Shown: one piece after another, positions 17,787 through 26,084 of the stretch
Numbering within the stretch: position 1 is the stretch's first letter
Layout: every line of letters starts with the position of its first letter
Assembly (NCBI RefSeq): GCF_014646095.1
Contig: NZ_BMMU01000005.1
Span: forward strand, 169,248-233,247
From: Streptomyces lacrimifluminis
GTDB lineage: Bacteria > Actinomycetota > Actinomycetes > Streptomycetales > Streptomycetaceae
Direction: 5' to 3'
DNA: 64,000 nt
Program-made: the position numbers and the translations under genes
Notes under the pieces: generated by a model
Seen by the model: the letters and a program-made list of their open reading frames with translations, nothing else
The model's database searches: none
What the model was told of the DNA's origin: nothing

Positions 17787-18383
17787 ATGCCAGAGAACCC
17801 GAACCCGAACGGTCCGGAGCCGAAGCCCGGCGAGGGTGACCAGGGCGAGCCGAACCAGGGCGACCAGGGCAACAAGCCCGGCGACCAGGGCGAGCCGAAG
17901 CCGAGCGACCAGGGCGGGGACGAGCTGTCCGCCGAGCGCACTGCCCGAGCTGCCGCGGAGAAGCGCGCCGAGACCGCCGAAGCCGAAGCAACTCGGCTCC
18001 GCCGGTCGAACGCTGCACAGAAGCCGGGCGACCTTGACGCACTCCGCGAGGAGATCCGGACCGAGTTCACGGGGCAGCTCGTCCGCGCGGAGATCCGAGC
18101 GGCTGCCGCTGGTCGGCTCCGTGATCCGGCGGACGCTCTCGCCCTGGTGGACGTGGCCGGACTGGTCGGCGAGGGCGGGGACGTGGACACCACCGCGGTA
18201 ACTGCCGCGCTGGACCAGCTCGTCAAGGACAAGCCGTATCTTGCGCTCGCTGCGGACACCGCTTCGACGAGCCCGGCCCCGTGGGGTGACGTGGGCTCGG
18301 GGCAGCGCGAGAGCACCGAAGTGAAGGACGAGCCCGCCACCCCGTTTGACCGGCTCCGGGACGCGTACGGCGCGGCCGGCTAA
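17787..18383 (+). CDS. Capsid scaffolding protein
   Basis: 198 aa, strongly acidic and low-complexity at the N-terminus with repeats of the type GDQGEP and NQGDQGNKPGDQ, then a coiled-coil helix (AERTARAAAEKRAETAEAEA) and a helical C-terminal part. Such proteins template prohead assembly and leave or are cleaved before DNA entry. Placement immediately upstream of the major capsid gene is diagnostic. No protease motif is visible. Confidence 0.85.
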   Translation: MPENPNPNGPEPKPGEGDQGEPNQGDQGNKPGDQGEPKPSDQGGDELSAERTARAAAEKRAETAEAEATRLRRSNAAQKPGDLDALREEIRTEFTGQLVRAEIRAAAAGRLRDPADALALVDVAGLVGEGGDVDTTAVTAALDQLVKDKPYLALAADTASTSPAPWGDVGSGQRESTEVKDEPATPFDRLRDAYGAAG

Positions 18384-18405
18384 CCCCGCACCACACCTAT
18401 TCCAA

Positions 18406-18441
18406 GGGTCACACGCAACGTGTGCCCCTTTTTTCATGCCC
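18406..18441 (+). terminator. Intrinsic terminator fused to TTTTTTCATGCCC junction
   Basis: GGGTCACAC pairs with GTGTGCCC around GCAAC, then TTTTTT and CATGCCC (18435-18441). It separates the scaffold and major capsid genes and probably sets their ratio or insulates a capsid promoter. Confidence 0.75.
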
Positions 18442-18458
18442 AAATGGAGGGGTAATCC

Positions 18459-19415
18459 ATGGCGCTTTCGCTCGCCGAGTCCGCCAAGCTCAGCACCACA
18501 GATCTTCAGCGCGGTGTCATCGAGACGTTCGTGCAGGAGTCCAGCATTCTGGACCGTATCCCGCTGATGCCGATCGAGGGCAACAGCTACAGCTACAACG
18601 AAGAGGCCACGTTGCCGGGCGTGGCTTTCCGAAGCGTCAATGAGGCGTACACCGAGAGCACCGGCACGGTAAACCAGAAGTCGGAAAGCCTGGTCATTCT
18701 CGGCGGGGACGCCGACGTTGACCGTTTCATCGTCCAGACCCGCGGCAACCTGAACGACCAGCGAGCCGTACAGACCCGCATGAAGGTCAAGGCAGCCGCG
18801 TACAAGTTCCAGGACACGTTTTTCAACGGTGACGTGGCGACGGACGCCAAGTCCTTTGACGGTCTGCGCAAGCGGCTGACCGGTGCTCAGGTTGTCTCCG
18901 CGGGCACGAACGGCGCTCCGATCATCGGTGCGGGGGCCGATGACTCGCACAAGTTCTTCGACCTGATGGACGGTCTCGTTGCCGCTGTGCCTGGTCTGAA
19001 CAGCTCCAACGGTGCCATCTACGCCAACCGGCTGGTGATCGCCAAGGTACGTTCCGCGGCGCGTCGCATCGGCGGCTTCGAGATGGTCAAGGAAGCGCTG
19101 ACCGGAAAGCTGGTCGCCACGTACAACGGCATTGCGCTGCTCGACCCCGGCCAGAACGCGGCGGGCGCGGACATCCTGCCGCAGACCGAGACGCAGGGCT
19201 CGGCAACGGACGCGTCCAGCATCTACGCCGTGCGCTTCGGCCAGACCGAGGACGACCAGGCCGTGACCGGTCTCACCAACGGCGGGGTCATGGTCGATGA
19301 CCTCGGACAGCTTGAGACCAAGCCCGCGTACCGCACCCGCATCGAGTTCTATTGCGGGCTCGCCGTGTTCGGCGGCAAGGGTGCCGCACGCCTTAACGGC
19401 GTTCTCGCCAAGTAG
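18459..19415 (+). CDS. Major capsid protein (HK97 fold)
   Basis: 318 aa with ATGGAGGGG upstream. Features are an N-arm-like start (MALSLAESAKLSTTDLQRGV), an E-loop region EEATLPGVAFRSVNEAY, the P-domain helix, and a C-terminal beta-rich part with YRTRIEFYCGLAVFGGKGAARL. These resemble HK97-type capsid proteins of actinophages lacking a fused scaffold domain. The isolated transcription unit with its own upstream terminator fits a highly expressed gene. Confidence 0.92.
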   Translation: MALSLAESAKLSTTDLQRGVIETFVQESSILDRIPLMPIEGNSYSYNEEATLPGVAFRSVNEAYTESTGTVNQKSESLVILGGDADVDRFIVQTRGNLNDQRAVQTRMKVKAAAYKFQDTFFNGDVATDAKSFDGLRKRLTGAQVVSAGTNGAPIIGAGADDSHKFFDLMDGLVAAVPGLNSSNGAIYANRLVIAKVRSAARRIGGFEMVKEALTGKLVATYNGIALLDPGQNAAGADILPQTETQGSATDASSIYAVRFGQTEDDQAVTGLTNGGVMVDDLGQLETKPAYRTRIEFYCGLAVFGGKGAARLNGVLAK

Positions 19416-19432
19416 CCGGAAGGGGTTCGGAA

Positions 19433-19594
19433 TTGCCGCCGCGCAAGCGTGCCGCAGCGTCCGCCCCGAAGATCCCGCACACGGATTCGTGCACCGCCCC
19501 GACCCGGATCGAGAGCTTCCCGGTTCTCGACTCGGACGGGGTGGCACGAACCGTCACGCGGTGTCTGGCGTGCGCCGCTCAGACAGTCAAGTAA
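19433..19594 (+). CDS. Small phage protein with CxxC, between capsid and adaptor genes
   Basis: 53 aa from a TTG start preceded by GAAGGGG at about 7-nt spacing. The sequence begins MPPRKRAAASAPKIPHTDSC and ends CLACAAQTVK, with a CLAC pair plus one more Cys. It fills the gap between capsid and adaptor genes in the same frame as the latter. A similar short gene at this site is common in actinophages; its role is unknown. The start codon is the main uncertainty. Confidence 0.6.
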   Translation: MPPRKRAAASAPKIPHTDSCTAPTRIESFPVLDSDGVARTVTRCLACAAQTVK

Positions 19595-19606
19595 GAGGGG
19601 GCCGGT

Positions 19607-20140
19607 ATGGAACTGCCCGCCCTCGCCACGTCGGACCAGTTGGCCGCGTGGATGCAACGCGAGCCGGACGAGCTGCCCGAGTCGGTTCCGCTGGTGCTGG
19701 ACGTGGCGTCAGCCATCGTGCGCCGCGAAGCCCGGCAGTCATTCACCAGGGGCACCAGCTCGGCGCTGCTGTACCCGCGCGAGGGGTGGGCCGTGCTTCC
19801 GCAACGTCCCGTGGTCTCCGTACAGGGGGTGACGGTGGCCGGTAAGCCGCTCGCCCCGGACCGGTGGCAGCTCGTCCGGGACCGGGTGCGCGTGCCCGAC
19901 GACCAGCCCGTGACCGTCTCCTACACGCACGGGTATGCAGCCGTGCCCGGTGATGTGCTCGCGGTCGTGCTCACCCTCGCCGGCCGAGTGCTCACGAACC
20001 CCGCCGATCTCCGTCAAGAGTCGGTCGGCTCCGCGAGCGTCACCTACTCCGCCGAGACCATCGGGGCATCCCTCGCCTCCGCGGACCGGGACCTACTCGC
20101 CCGGTACCGCAAGCGCGTAGCGGTGGTGGGGCTCCGGTGA
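19607..20140 (+). CDS. Head-tail connector (adaptor) protein, gp6/gp15-like
   Basis: 177 aa with GAGGGGG upstream. The pattern LATSDQLAAWMQREPDEL, followed by the helical LVLDVASAIVRREARQSF and later beta strands, matches connector proteins that bind the portal ring (HK97 gp6 / SPP1 gp15). It overlaps the next gene by 4 nt (GTGA). It is the first neck component after the capsid gene, as in other siphoviruses. Confidence 0.82.
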   Translation: MELPALATSDQLAAWMQREPDELPESVPLVLDVASAIVRREARQSFTRGTSSALLYPREGWAVLPQRPVVSVQGVTVAGKPLAPDRWQLVRDRVRVPDDQPVTVSYTHGYAAVPGDVLAVVLTLAGRVLTNPADLRQESVGSASVTYSAETIGASLASADRDLLARYRKRVAVVGLR

Positions 20141-20481
20141 GCGTCCACTACGCCCAAACCGTCGTGCTCCTACGCGCGCCGTTCCTGGTGGACCGGTACG
20201 GCAACACCACGTCCGTACGCGATTGGGCGAACGCCACCAGGACGACCGTCCGGCGGGTTGCCGTCCAGCCCGACGCGTCCACCGAGGACGAGGGAGACCG
20301 CCCCGTTGTGGTCTCCGGGTGGCGACTGATCACCCGCCGCGGAGTCGACGTCGACCTAGCACCAGGGGACCGGGTGGTTGCACTCGGGCGGTTGCTGGAC
20401 GTGGACGGCGACGTTGCCCGCTGGACGCTCTCGGGCCGACACCACCACACCGAAGTCCGCCTAAAGGAGGTGTCCGGGTGA
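20137..20481 (+). CDS. Head closure protein (SPP1 gp16-like)
   Basis: 114 aa, GTG start overlapping the adaptor stop. A short beta-barrel-type protein with the motif LVDRYGNTTSVRDW and a central RRVAVQPDAS, then a DVDGDVARW strand. This is the usual stopper-type sequence placed after the adaptor. It would close the portal after packaging and join head to tail. Followed by a 4-nt overlap with the next gene. Confidence 0.78.
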   Translation: MSVHYAQTVVLLRAPFLVDRYGNTTSVRDWANATRTTVRRVAVQPDASTEDEGDRPVVVSGWRLITRRGVDVDLAPGDRVVALGRLLDVDGDVARWTLSGRHHHTEVRLKEVSG

Positions 20482-20729
20482 GCCAACGCTTTCGCCCGAA
20501 CCGGTCCGGGATCAACAGCCTTATGCGCACGCCCGAAACGGGGGCCGAAGTGCGCCGTATCGCCGAGCGCATCGCGGAGTCTGCGGGCTCGGACGGGGGC
20601 GACTTCCGCACCGACTCGGCACTAGGCACCCGCCGTTGGCGTGCTGCCGTGATCGGCAACTACGAGAAACAGCGGGATGCGGAAGGCACGCGCCGGGCAC
20701 TGCTCCGCGGGCTGGACGGTGCCGATTGA
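20478..20729 (+). CDS. Small neck/tail-completion protein
   Basis: 83 aa from the GTG at 20478, preceded by AAAGGAGGTG. Basic and helical (MSQRFRPNRSGINSLMRTPETGAEV), ending with RALLRGLDGAD. It occupies the slot of gp10-type tail-completion proteins between head closure and tail terminator. It is a shortened version of that family or a family of its own; assignment is by position. Confidence 0.65.
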   Translation: MSQRFRPNRSGINSLMRTPETGAEVRRIAERIAESAGSDGGDFRTDSALGTRRWRAAVIGNYEKQRDAEGTRRALLRGLDGAD

Positions 20730-21130
20730 GTCGCCCCGTCATCGTCATGCCGGACGCTGTGGCCGTGGTGACGGGCTATCTCCGCTCTGCCCTCGCGGCA
20801 GCCGGCGAGCCCGTCCCCGTGGTGTCCCGCATTCCCTCGCCCCGCCCCTCGCGGTTCGTCCGTGTGGAACGGCTCGGCGGACTGCAACAGACGGTTGTGT
20901 CGGACCGGGCCCGGCTGGACTTCCACGCGTGGGCAGCCACCGAAGCCGGCGCGCACGACCTTTGCGCCCTGGTGCGCGGGCTACTCGGGGCGATTCCCGG
21001 TGTCCGCGACGCGGTGACGGTCTACACCGTGACAGAAGTCGGGGGCCCGCAGTGGCTACCCGACCCCGAGTCGTCACAGCCTCGCTATGCGTTCGCCGCG
21101 GAAGTCCACATGCGCGGACGAGTTGCCTAG
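20726..21130 (+). CDS. Tail terminator protein
   Basis: 134 aa from a TTG at 20726 that overlaps the preceding stop (TTGA); an ATG at 20749 is possible. The alpha/beta sequence (VTGYLRSALAAAGEPVPV, SRIPSPRPSRFVRVERLGG, RARLDFHAWAATEAGAHDL) matches gpU/gp17-type tail terminators that cap the tail tube. It is the last plus-strand gene before two minus-strand cargo genes and the major tail gene. Confidence 0.8.
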   Translation: MSRPVIVMPDAVAVVTGYLRSALAAAGEPVPVVSRIPSPRPSRFVRVERLGGLQQTVVSDRARLDFHAWAATEAGAHDLCALVRGLLGAIPGVRDAVTVYTVTEVGGPQWLPDPESSQPRYAFAAEVHMRGRVA

Positions 21131-21681
21131 CCTATTCGCCTACTTCCGTCATCATCCAAAACCGTCTGCGCAGTGGTGATGAACTCTTGCAATATTTCGT
21201 CCAGTTCGTGACCTTCAAAGGTAATAGCTGCAAGCATCACATTACGCTGCATGATTGTGTCCTCGGGCATCGTGCGATGCATCCAGAAGTTGTCTGAATG
21301 GATGCGACCCTCCCCCTGGACGCCGAGAACGGTAATTTCGTATTCCGTGGCTTTTCGCCGAACTTTTGATGCAGCCTTCTGTGCACTCTCGGGACCGAGT
21401 ACGGAGACAGTCAACCACGCCTCTTTGATTCGTGCCTTTATTTCGGCAACCTGTTCATTAACTGGACTGGTCGCAGTCTTGGGAAGGTCAATGAGAGTGG
21501 TAACGGCGTCAATGAATTGGCGGTATGCCTCATAACGGGGCTGCCTCCTATCTTTTCGGTGTTCGACACGTGCAGTGATTCTTGCGGCTTCCCGCTGCGC
21601 CCACCCAGTAGCAAAAGCGGCGCCGGTAGTTGCTGCCGCGCCTGCCAGTGCGCCGCACACTGCGGCCAATCCTGCGTCCAT
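21127..21681 (-). CDS. Predicted membrane-anchored cargo protein (moron) of unknown function
   Basis: 184 aa from the ATG at 21681 (MDAGLAAVCGALAGAAATTG); a GTG at 21702 would add seven residues. One N-terminal hydrophobic helix is followed by a charged helical cytoplasmic part with RRQPRYEAYRQFIDAVTTLI, a pattern seen in many uncharacterised Streptomyces proteins. It lies on the minus strand inside an otherwise plus-strand tail operon, converges on the tail terminator gene by 4 nt, and has lower GC than its neighbours. That is the signature of a lysogen-expressed cargo gene. The function is unknown. Confidence 0.7.
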   Translation of the reverse strand: MDAGLAAVCGALAGAAATTGAAFATGWAQREAARITARVEHRKDRRQPRYEAYRQFIDAVTTLIDLPKTATSPVNEQVAEIKARIKEAWLTVSVLGPESAQKAASKVRRKATEYEITVLGVQGEGRIHSDNFWMHRTMPEDTIMQRNVMLAAITFEGHELDEILQEFITTAQTVLDDDGSRRIG

Positions 21682-21756
21682 AGCTGGGGATTCTATCGCC
21701 ACGCGTCAAGCATCGTGGATCACCCATTGCATATTACTTACTCCGAGGGGACACCC

Positions 21757-22320
21757 ATGCCTCTAAACGCTAACGCCGTGCGCGTTGCGATTACCGGTGC
21801 CGCGTACGTGGCTCCGCTCACTTCCACCAAGCCGACCGATGCAACAACCGCATGGCCGAGCACCGCAACCGATATCGGCTGGATCTCGGATGACGGCATT
21901 ACCGAGTCCAACTCTGCCGACACCACGGAAATCAAGGGATGGCAGGGTGGGCAGACCGTCCGAAAGGTCATCAGCTCGTCCGAGATGACGTTTCAGTTTA
22001 CCGCCATCGAGACGAGCAAGACCGTTCTTGAGCTGTATCACAAGGGCTCAAAGGTGGTCACCACGTCCGGCAAGTCCGTGCTTGCGGTCAAGGCACCGGG
22101 ACCGGACCGGCGACAGTTCGGATTCGACGTCATCGACGGCAATTCGCACGTCCGCATTGTCGTCCCGGACGGCGAGGTTACCGAGACCGGCGATATCACG
22201 TACAAGGGAGACGAAGCCATTGCGTACGAGCTGACCATTACCGCATATCCGGGTGCGGACGGCGTGGTTGCCATCAAGTACAGCGATGACCCGTCATGGG
22301 GTGCGGAACCCGAAGCGTAA
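21757..22320 (+). CDS. Major tail protein
   Basis: 187 aa with CGAGGGGACACCC before the ATG at 21757. Beta-rich sequence with WISDDGITESNSADTTEIKG, EMTFQFTAIETSKTVLELYH and a C-terminal YELTITAYPGADGVV is typical of siphovirus tail tube proteins. It should polymerise around the tape measure protein. The gene is separated from the chaperone genes by a second minus-strand cargo gene. Confidence 0.9.
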   Translation: MPLNANAVRVAITGAAYVAPLTSTKPTDATTAWPSTATDIGWISDDGITESNSADTTEIKGWQGGQTVRKVISSSEMTFQFTAIETSKTVLELYHKGSKVVTTSGKSVLAVKAPGPDRRQFGFDVIDGNSHVRIVVPDGEVTETGDITYKGDEAIAYELTITAYPGADGVVAIKYSDDPSWGAEPEA

Positions 22321-22373
22321 GCAACCCGCAAACGTCTAGAAAAATCTCAGGGGACCTTTTGGCCGCCCGAGAT

Positions 22374-22751
22374 TCAATCCGAGGTCGCATCCTCTACAGA
22401 TGCTCGGATATCTAGAACGGTATCTGCTCCTGTGATTTCCAATACCCGCCGTAGCTGCGGAGGTGGTGAGACCAGTCGAAAGCTCGCCTGTTGACGAATA
22501 GTCAGTAGCAGATTCAAGAACGAGGAGTCTCCGAAAGTAACCGCTGACACGTCCAACACAACACACGGCTGCTTCGCGGCAGCGTTATGCAGCGCCTCGG
22601 ACAACTGGCCCAAAGTGTGGGCGTCGTACTCCCCGTAGGCGACGACCACCCCGATGCCGTTCACGTCGTACTGCATCACCGCCCCAGGCTGCCCCACGGG
22701 TGCTCCCACCTGGGAAGATGCCCGTCCGCGCTTGCTTCCCGCGTCAGTCAT
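22374..22751 (-). CDS. STAS-domain anti-sigma factor antagonist-like protein
   Basis: 125 aa on the minus strand. After a 25-residue polar N-terminus the STAS fold begins (MQYDVNGIGVVVAYGEYDA). The key segment VVLDVSAVTFGDSSFLNLLL contains the Asp-Ser-Ser motif (residues 75-77) where SpoIIAA/BldG-type proteins are phosphorylated by anti-sigma kinases. The usual Gly after DSS is replaced by Phe. In Streptomyces such proteins free sigma factors in stress and development. Carried as isolated cargo in the tail operon, it may alter the host sigma network; no kinase or sigma partner is adjacent. Confidence 0.82.
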   Translation of the reverse strand: MTDAGSKRGRASSQVGAPVGQPGAVMQYDVNGIGVVVAYGEYDAHTLGQLSEALHNAAAKQPCVVLDVSAVTFGDSSFLNLLLTIRQQASFRLVSPPPQLRRVLEITGADTVLDIRASVEDATSD

Positions 22752-22993
22752 GGCAGCAATTATGCCCCACCTGCGCGCAGTCGACGAGACCCCTCAGAGG
22801 ACTCTCATTCTCCCCTTACCAGCCGAGACGGCCCGATAGGGGAAGGGAAGGGCCGATCCAAAACTTTCGGAGAATCATTTCCCGCACCCACGTCTTTCCC
22901 CCTTTGTGAACGCGCGGGGCTGGCCGGAACTGGTGGGACCAATTCGGCCGAGCCGAAGCGACGTGACTGAGGTCAATCTAGAAGGGAAACGCA

Positions 22994-23305
22994 GTGAGCG
23001 ATACTTTCAACCTTGACGTATGGATCAATGAGGCTCGGCGTGAGCCTTTCCGGTTCGAGGTTTCCGGCCGTACCTTCGCGCTGACCCCGGCGGGTGAGCT
23101 GGACAAGAGCATTCTTAAGAGCGTCAACGTCAGTGCGCCGAGCCCCGAGGACATTGAGTCCTTGCTTACCGCGGGTCTCGGTGACCAGTGGGCCCGCTTC
23201 GATGAACTGCCCCTGCCCCTCGCCGCGCTCGGTGAGCTGTTCCGGCAGTGGCAGAACCATGAGGGTGCTCCGGTGGGGGAATCGCCGGCCTCTGCCGACT
23301 CCTGA
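22994..23305 (+). CDS. Tail assembly chaperone, short (G) form
   Basis: 103 aa: MSDTFNLDVWINEARREPFR, a compact alpha/beta domain ending DELPLPLAALGELFRQWQNH and a short linker. It corresponds to lambda gpG-type chaperones that coat the tape measure protein. A slippery G-GGG-GAA heptamer lies at 23275-23281, 24 nt before its stop. Ribosomes slipping back one base there would make the longer GT product. Confidence 0.82.
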   Translation: MSDTFNLDVWINEARREPFRFEVSGRTFALTPAGELDKSILKSVNVSAPSPEDIESLLTAGLGDQWARFDELPLPLAALGELFRQWQNHEGAPVGESPASADS

Positions 23306-23691
23306 CAGAGCACGGGGAGGCCATAGAAGCCGACTTCCAACGCTACTACTGCACCGATATTCGGGACCTGTTCCGGCCCGGTTGCGGGCTCACATGGCGG
23401 CGGGTGCGCGCCCTGGTGGTGAACCTTCCCGCCGAGTCCGCGCTAGGTCGGGAAATGGCCGGAGAAGATTCCGGCTGGACCCTGGAAACACAGCTACTCG
23501 CCGCACTGCATGACCGGCTCGCCGAAGCCAATTGGCAGCGAGGGAATGCCGGGGCCAAGTCCCCGAGCCGGCGCCCCCTGCCGATTCCGCGGCCCGGTAT
23601 GCGTTCGGATCGCATCGGCCGGACCACGCGAAGCCCCCAGGAAGTTGCCGCATATCTCGTGCAGTTCCAGCCGGGAACGGGGGGCGACTAA
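22994..23691 (+). CDS. Tail assembly chaperone, long (GT) form by -1 frameshift
   Basis: The 0-frame is read to the slippery sequence GGGGGAA (23275-23281) and the -1 frame then runs to TAA at 23689-23691. The new frame begins IAGLCRLLTEHGEAIEADFQ, giving a natural junction, and continues with DIRDLFRPGCGLTWRRVRAL and WTLETQLLAALHDRLAEANW, the T domain that contacts the tape measure protein. The T frame has no good start of its own before 23404. Its stop overlaps the tape measure ATG. The frameshift is inferred from family practice and the slippery site. Confidence 0.75.
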
Positions 23692-26078
23692 TGGCCGTGG
23701 AAGTCGGAATGGGCTATGTGTCGCTCGTTCCGGAAGTGCAGGGATTCGCCGGGGAACTGCAAAGACAGGTAACCGGCCCGTCCGAAGCGGCAGGACAAGA
23801 GGGCGGGCAGACAGCCGGCGAGGGCTTCACCGGGAAAATGGGTGGAGTCCTAAAGGGCGGTCTTGCTGCTGTAGGTATTGCCGCTGCGGCAGTCCTCGCA
23901 AAAGGGTTCATGGATGCGCTGGACCAGACAGCCATTAACGGCAAGATCCAGGCATCCCTAGGCAGCACACCAGCCGAAGCGAAACGATACGGCGAAGCCG
24001 CGGGACAGCTGTACGCCCATGGCATCACGGATTCCGTGGAGGATGCCGCGGCGGCGGTCTCCGGAATCATGCGTGCGGGCATCCTTCCGCCGGAGGCGAC
24101 GAACGCCCAAATCGAAGAGATAACCGGCAAGGTGTCCAACCTTGCCGACACTTTCGAACTGGACCTAGGGCAGACAAGTAATGCCGTCGGGCAGATCCTT
24201 AAAAACGGTCTGGCGAAGGACGGCACGGAAGCCCTGGATATCCTCACGGCGGGGATGCAAAGGATGGGTCCGCGTGCCGATGATATGGCGGACACGTTCA
24301 ACGAGTACAGCACGAAATTCCGTGATCTCGGGCTGAGCGCTGCCGACGCAATGGGGCTCATGTCTCAGGGTCTGCTGGCTGGTGCACGAGATACGGATAT
24401 CGTCGCCGACGCGCTGAAAGAGTTTCAGATCAGGGCGACGGACGGCAGTAAGGCGAGCGCGGAAGCCTATACGGCTATTGGGCTGAATGCCGAGGAGATG
24501 ACCCGCAAGATTGCTGCGGGTGGTCCTGGTGCCAAACAGGGATTGCAGCAAGTCCTAGACGGCATTAAGGCCATTAAGGACCCTGCCGAACGAAGCGCGG
24601 TAAGCGTTGGGCTATTCGGAACGACGAGTGAGGATCTGGGGCAGGCGCTTTATGCTCTGGACCCGTCCACTGCTGTCAAGGCAATGGGTGAAACCGCCGG
24701 GGCTGCCGACCGTATGGGCGACGCGCTACACAACAACGCGTCAGCCAAGATCGAACAGTTCAAGCGGACTGCCCAAGTTGCTCTGTCGAATTTCATCGGC
24801 AACGAAGTATTGCCGCCGCTCATATCCTTTGCATCGACCGCCAGAGATGTACTAGGACCCGCTCTCAGTACCGCAAAGGATATGGTCGGGGGTTTCCTCG
24901 GCTCGTTCGCTTCGGGTGCCGGGGGTGCGTCCATAGCCGGGCTCGGACAGACGGTCATGGGACTCGGTATCTCCATTCGCGATACTCTCGCACCGAGCGT
25001 GTCCGCGCTGGTAACGCAATTCCAAACCAGCGTTCTTCCCGCTCTACAGGGCGTTTGGTCCGTGGTTTCCGGGCAGATCATCCCGGCAGTCATGGCGCTT
25101 TACGGGGCCATTTACGGGGCGCTCGCACCGGTCTTTACGAACCTCGCCCTGATCTTCACGCAGTACCTTTACCCCGCCGCTATGCGGATCTATACGGCGA
25201 TCCTGGAGAACCTACAGCCGATCCTTGCGGCACTGGCCAAATTCGTGACCACACGGGTTGTGCCCGCCGTGCAGATGATCGGCCAGAAACTCTCTGATCT
25301 CGTACAGAAAGCACAGCCCGTCATTTCCGTGGTGTCCACGATCATTACGTGGGTCGCACAGCTCGCGGCCAAAATCCTCGGTGCCGTGATTCCGGTCGTA
25401 CTGCGACTCGCCGGCCCGGTGTTCTCTGCGCTGTTCTCGGCGCTGGGTACCGGTATCGACTGGATCGGCAACGTCATCGGGTTCGTGGGAAAGCTCGGCA
25501 CGGCGTTCGTCGACAGCGTTCGTTTTATTGCCGAGTTCGGACGGCAGTCCCGTAAGAAGATCGCGGAGTTCACGGACTATATGCGCGGTCTGCCGGGACG
25601 GATCGGAAAAGCGCTCGGCAGCTTCGGGCGGCTTCTGGTCGACCAGGGCGCGGACCTGGTGCGCGGTCTGTGGGAAGGCGTCCGCAATATGGGCGGATGG
25701 CTCCGGGACAAGTTGATCTCTTGGGCCAAATCTTCCATCCCCGGACCGATCGCCGACGCACTTGGGATCAACTCTCCGTCCACGCTCATGCGGGACCAGA
25801 TCGGCAAGTGGATTCCCGCGGGTGTCATCGACGGAATCGACCAGGGGCAGCGGAAGTTGGACGCTCGGGTTCGCATGATGGTGCAAGCCCCGAGCCACTT
25901 CCGTGTGCCGAAGTGGACAGCCCCCGCACCGAAGTACGACCCCACGCAGCATGAAGATTTCTGGGACTTCCTGACGGAGGTCAAGAAGCTGAATATGCGG
26001 GACATCGTGTTGCGTGTCGGGGAGCAGGAACTAGCCCGCGTTGCGGCGCTCGGAAAACGTCAACTCGATAGGAGGTGA
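23691..26078 (+). CDS. Tape measure protein
   Basis: 795 aa, the longest tail gene, starting at an ATG overlapping the chaperone stop (TAATG). It opens MAVEVGMGYVSLVPEVQGF, then an Ala/Gly-rich helix (GGVLKGGLAAVGIAAAAVLA), the TMP core with LGMTSEEL-like pattern seen here as LFGTTSEDLGQALYALD, and long hydrophobic helices at about 440-620. The C-terminal part (SPGPIADALGINSPSTLMRD, split by turns) is common to Streptomyces phage tape measures. Length predicts a tail of roughly 120 nm by the usual rule. Confidence 0.93.
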   Translation: MAVEVGMGYVSLVPEVQGFAGELQRQVTGPSEAAGQEGGQTAGEGFTGKMGGVLKGGLAAVGIAAAAVLAKGFMDALDQTAINGKIQASLGSTPAEAKRYGEAAGQLYAHGITDSVEDAAAAVSGIMRAGILPPEATNAQIEEITGKVSNLADTFELDLGQTSNAVGQILKNGLAKDGTEALDILTAGMQRMGPRADDMADTFNEYSTKFRDLGLSAADAMGLMSQGLLAGARDTDIVADALKEFQIRATDGSKASAEAYTAIGLNAEEMTRKIAAGGPGAKQGLQQVLDGIKAIKDPAERSAVSVGLFGTTSEDLGQALYALDPSTAVKAMGETAGAADRMGDALHNNASAKIEQFKRTAQVALSNFIGNEVLPPLISFASTARDVLGPALSTAKDMVGGFLGSFASGAGGASIAGLGQTVMGLGISIRDTLAPSVSALVTQFQTSVLPALQGVWSVVSGQIIPAVMALYGAIYGALAPVFTNLALIFTQYLYPAAMRIYTAILENLQPILAALAKFVTTRVVPAVQMIGQKLSDLVQKAQPVISVVSTIITWVAQLAAKILGAVIPVVLRLAGPVFSALFSALGTGIDWIGNVIGFVGKLGTAFVDSVRFIAEFGRQSRKKIAEFTDYMRGLPGRIGKALGSFGRLLVDQGADLVRGLWEGVRNMGGWLRDKLISWAKSSIPGPIADALGINSPSTLMRDQIGKWIPAGVIDGIDQGQRKLDARVRMMVQAPSHFRVPKWTAPAPKYDPTQHEDFWDFLTEVKKLNMRDIVLRVGEQELARVAALGKRQLDRR

Positions 26079-26084
26079 AGGCAG

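Noticed and set aside
19297..19845. Plus-strand frame spanning the capsid end and adaptor start
   Set aside because: Out of frame with both real genes; Arg/Gly/Ala-rich translation typical of a shadow frame.
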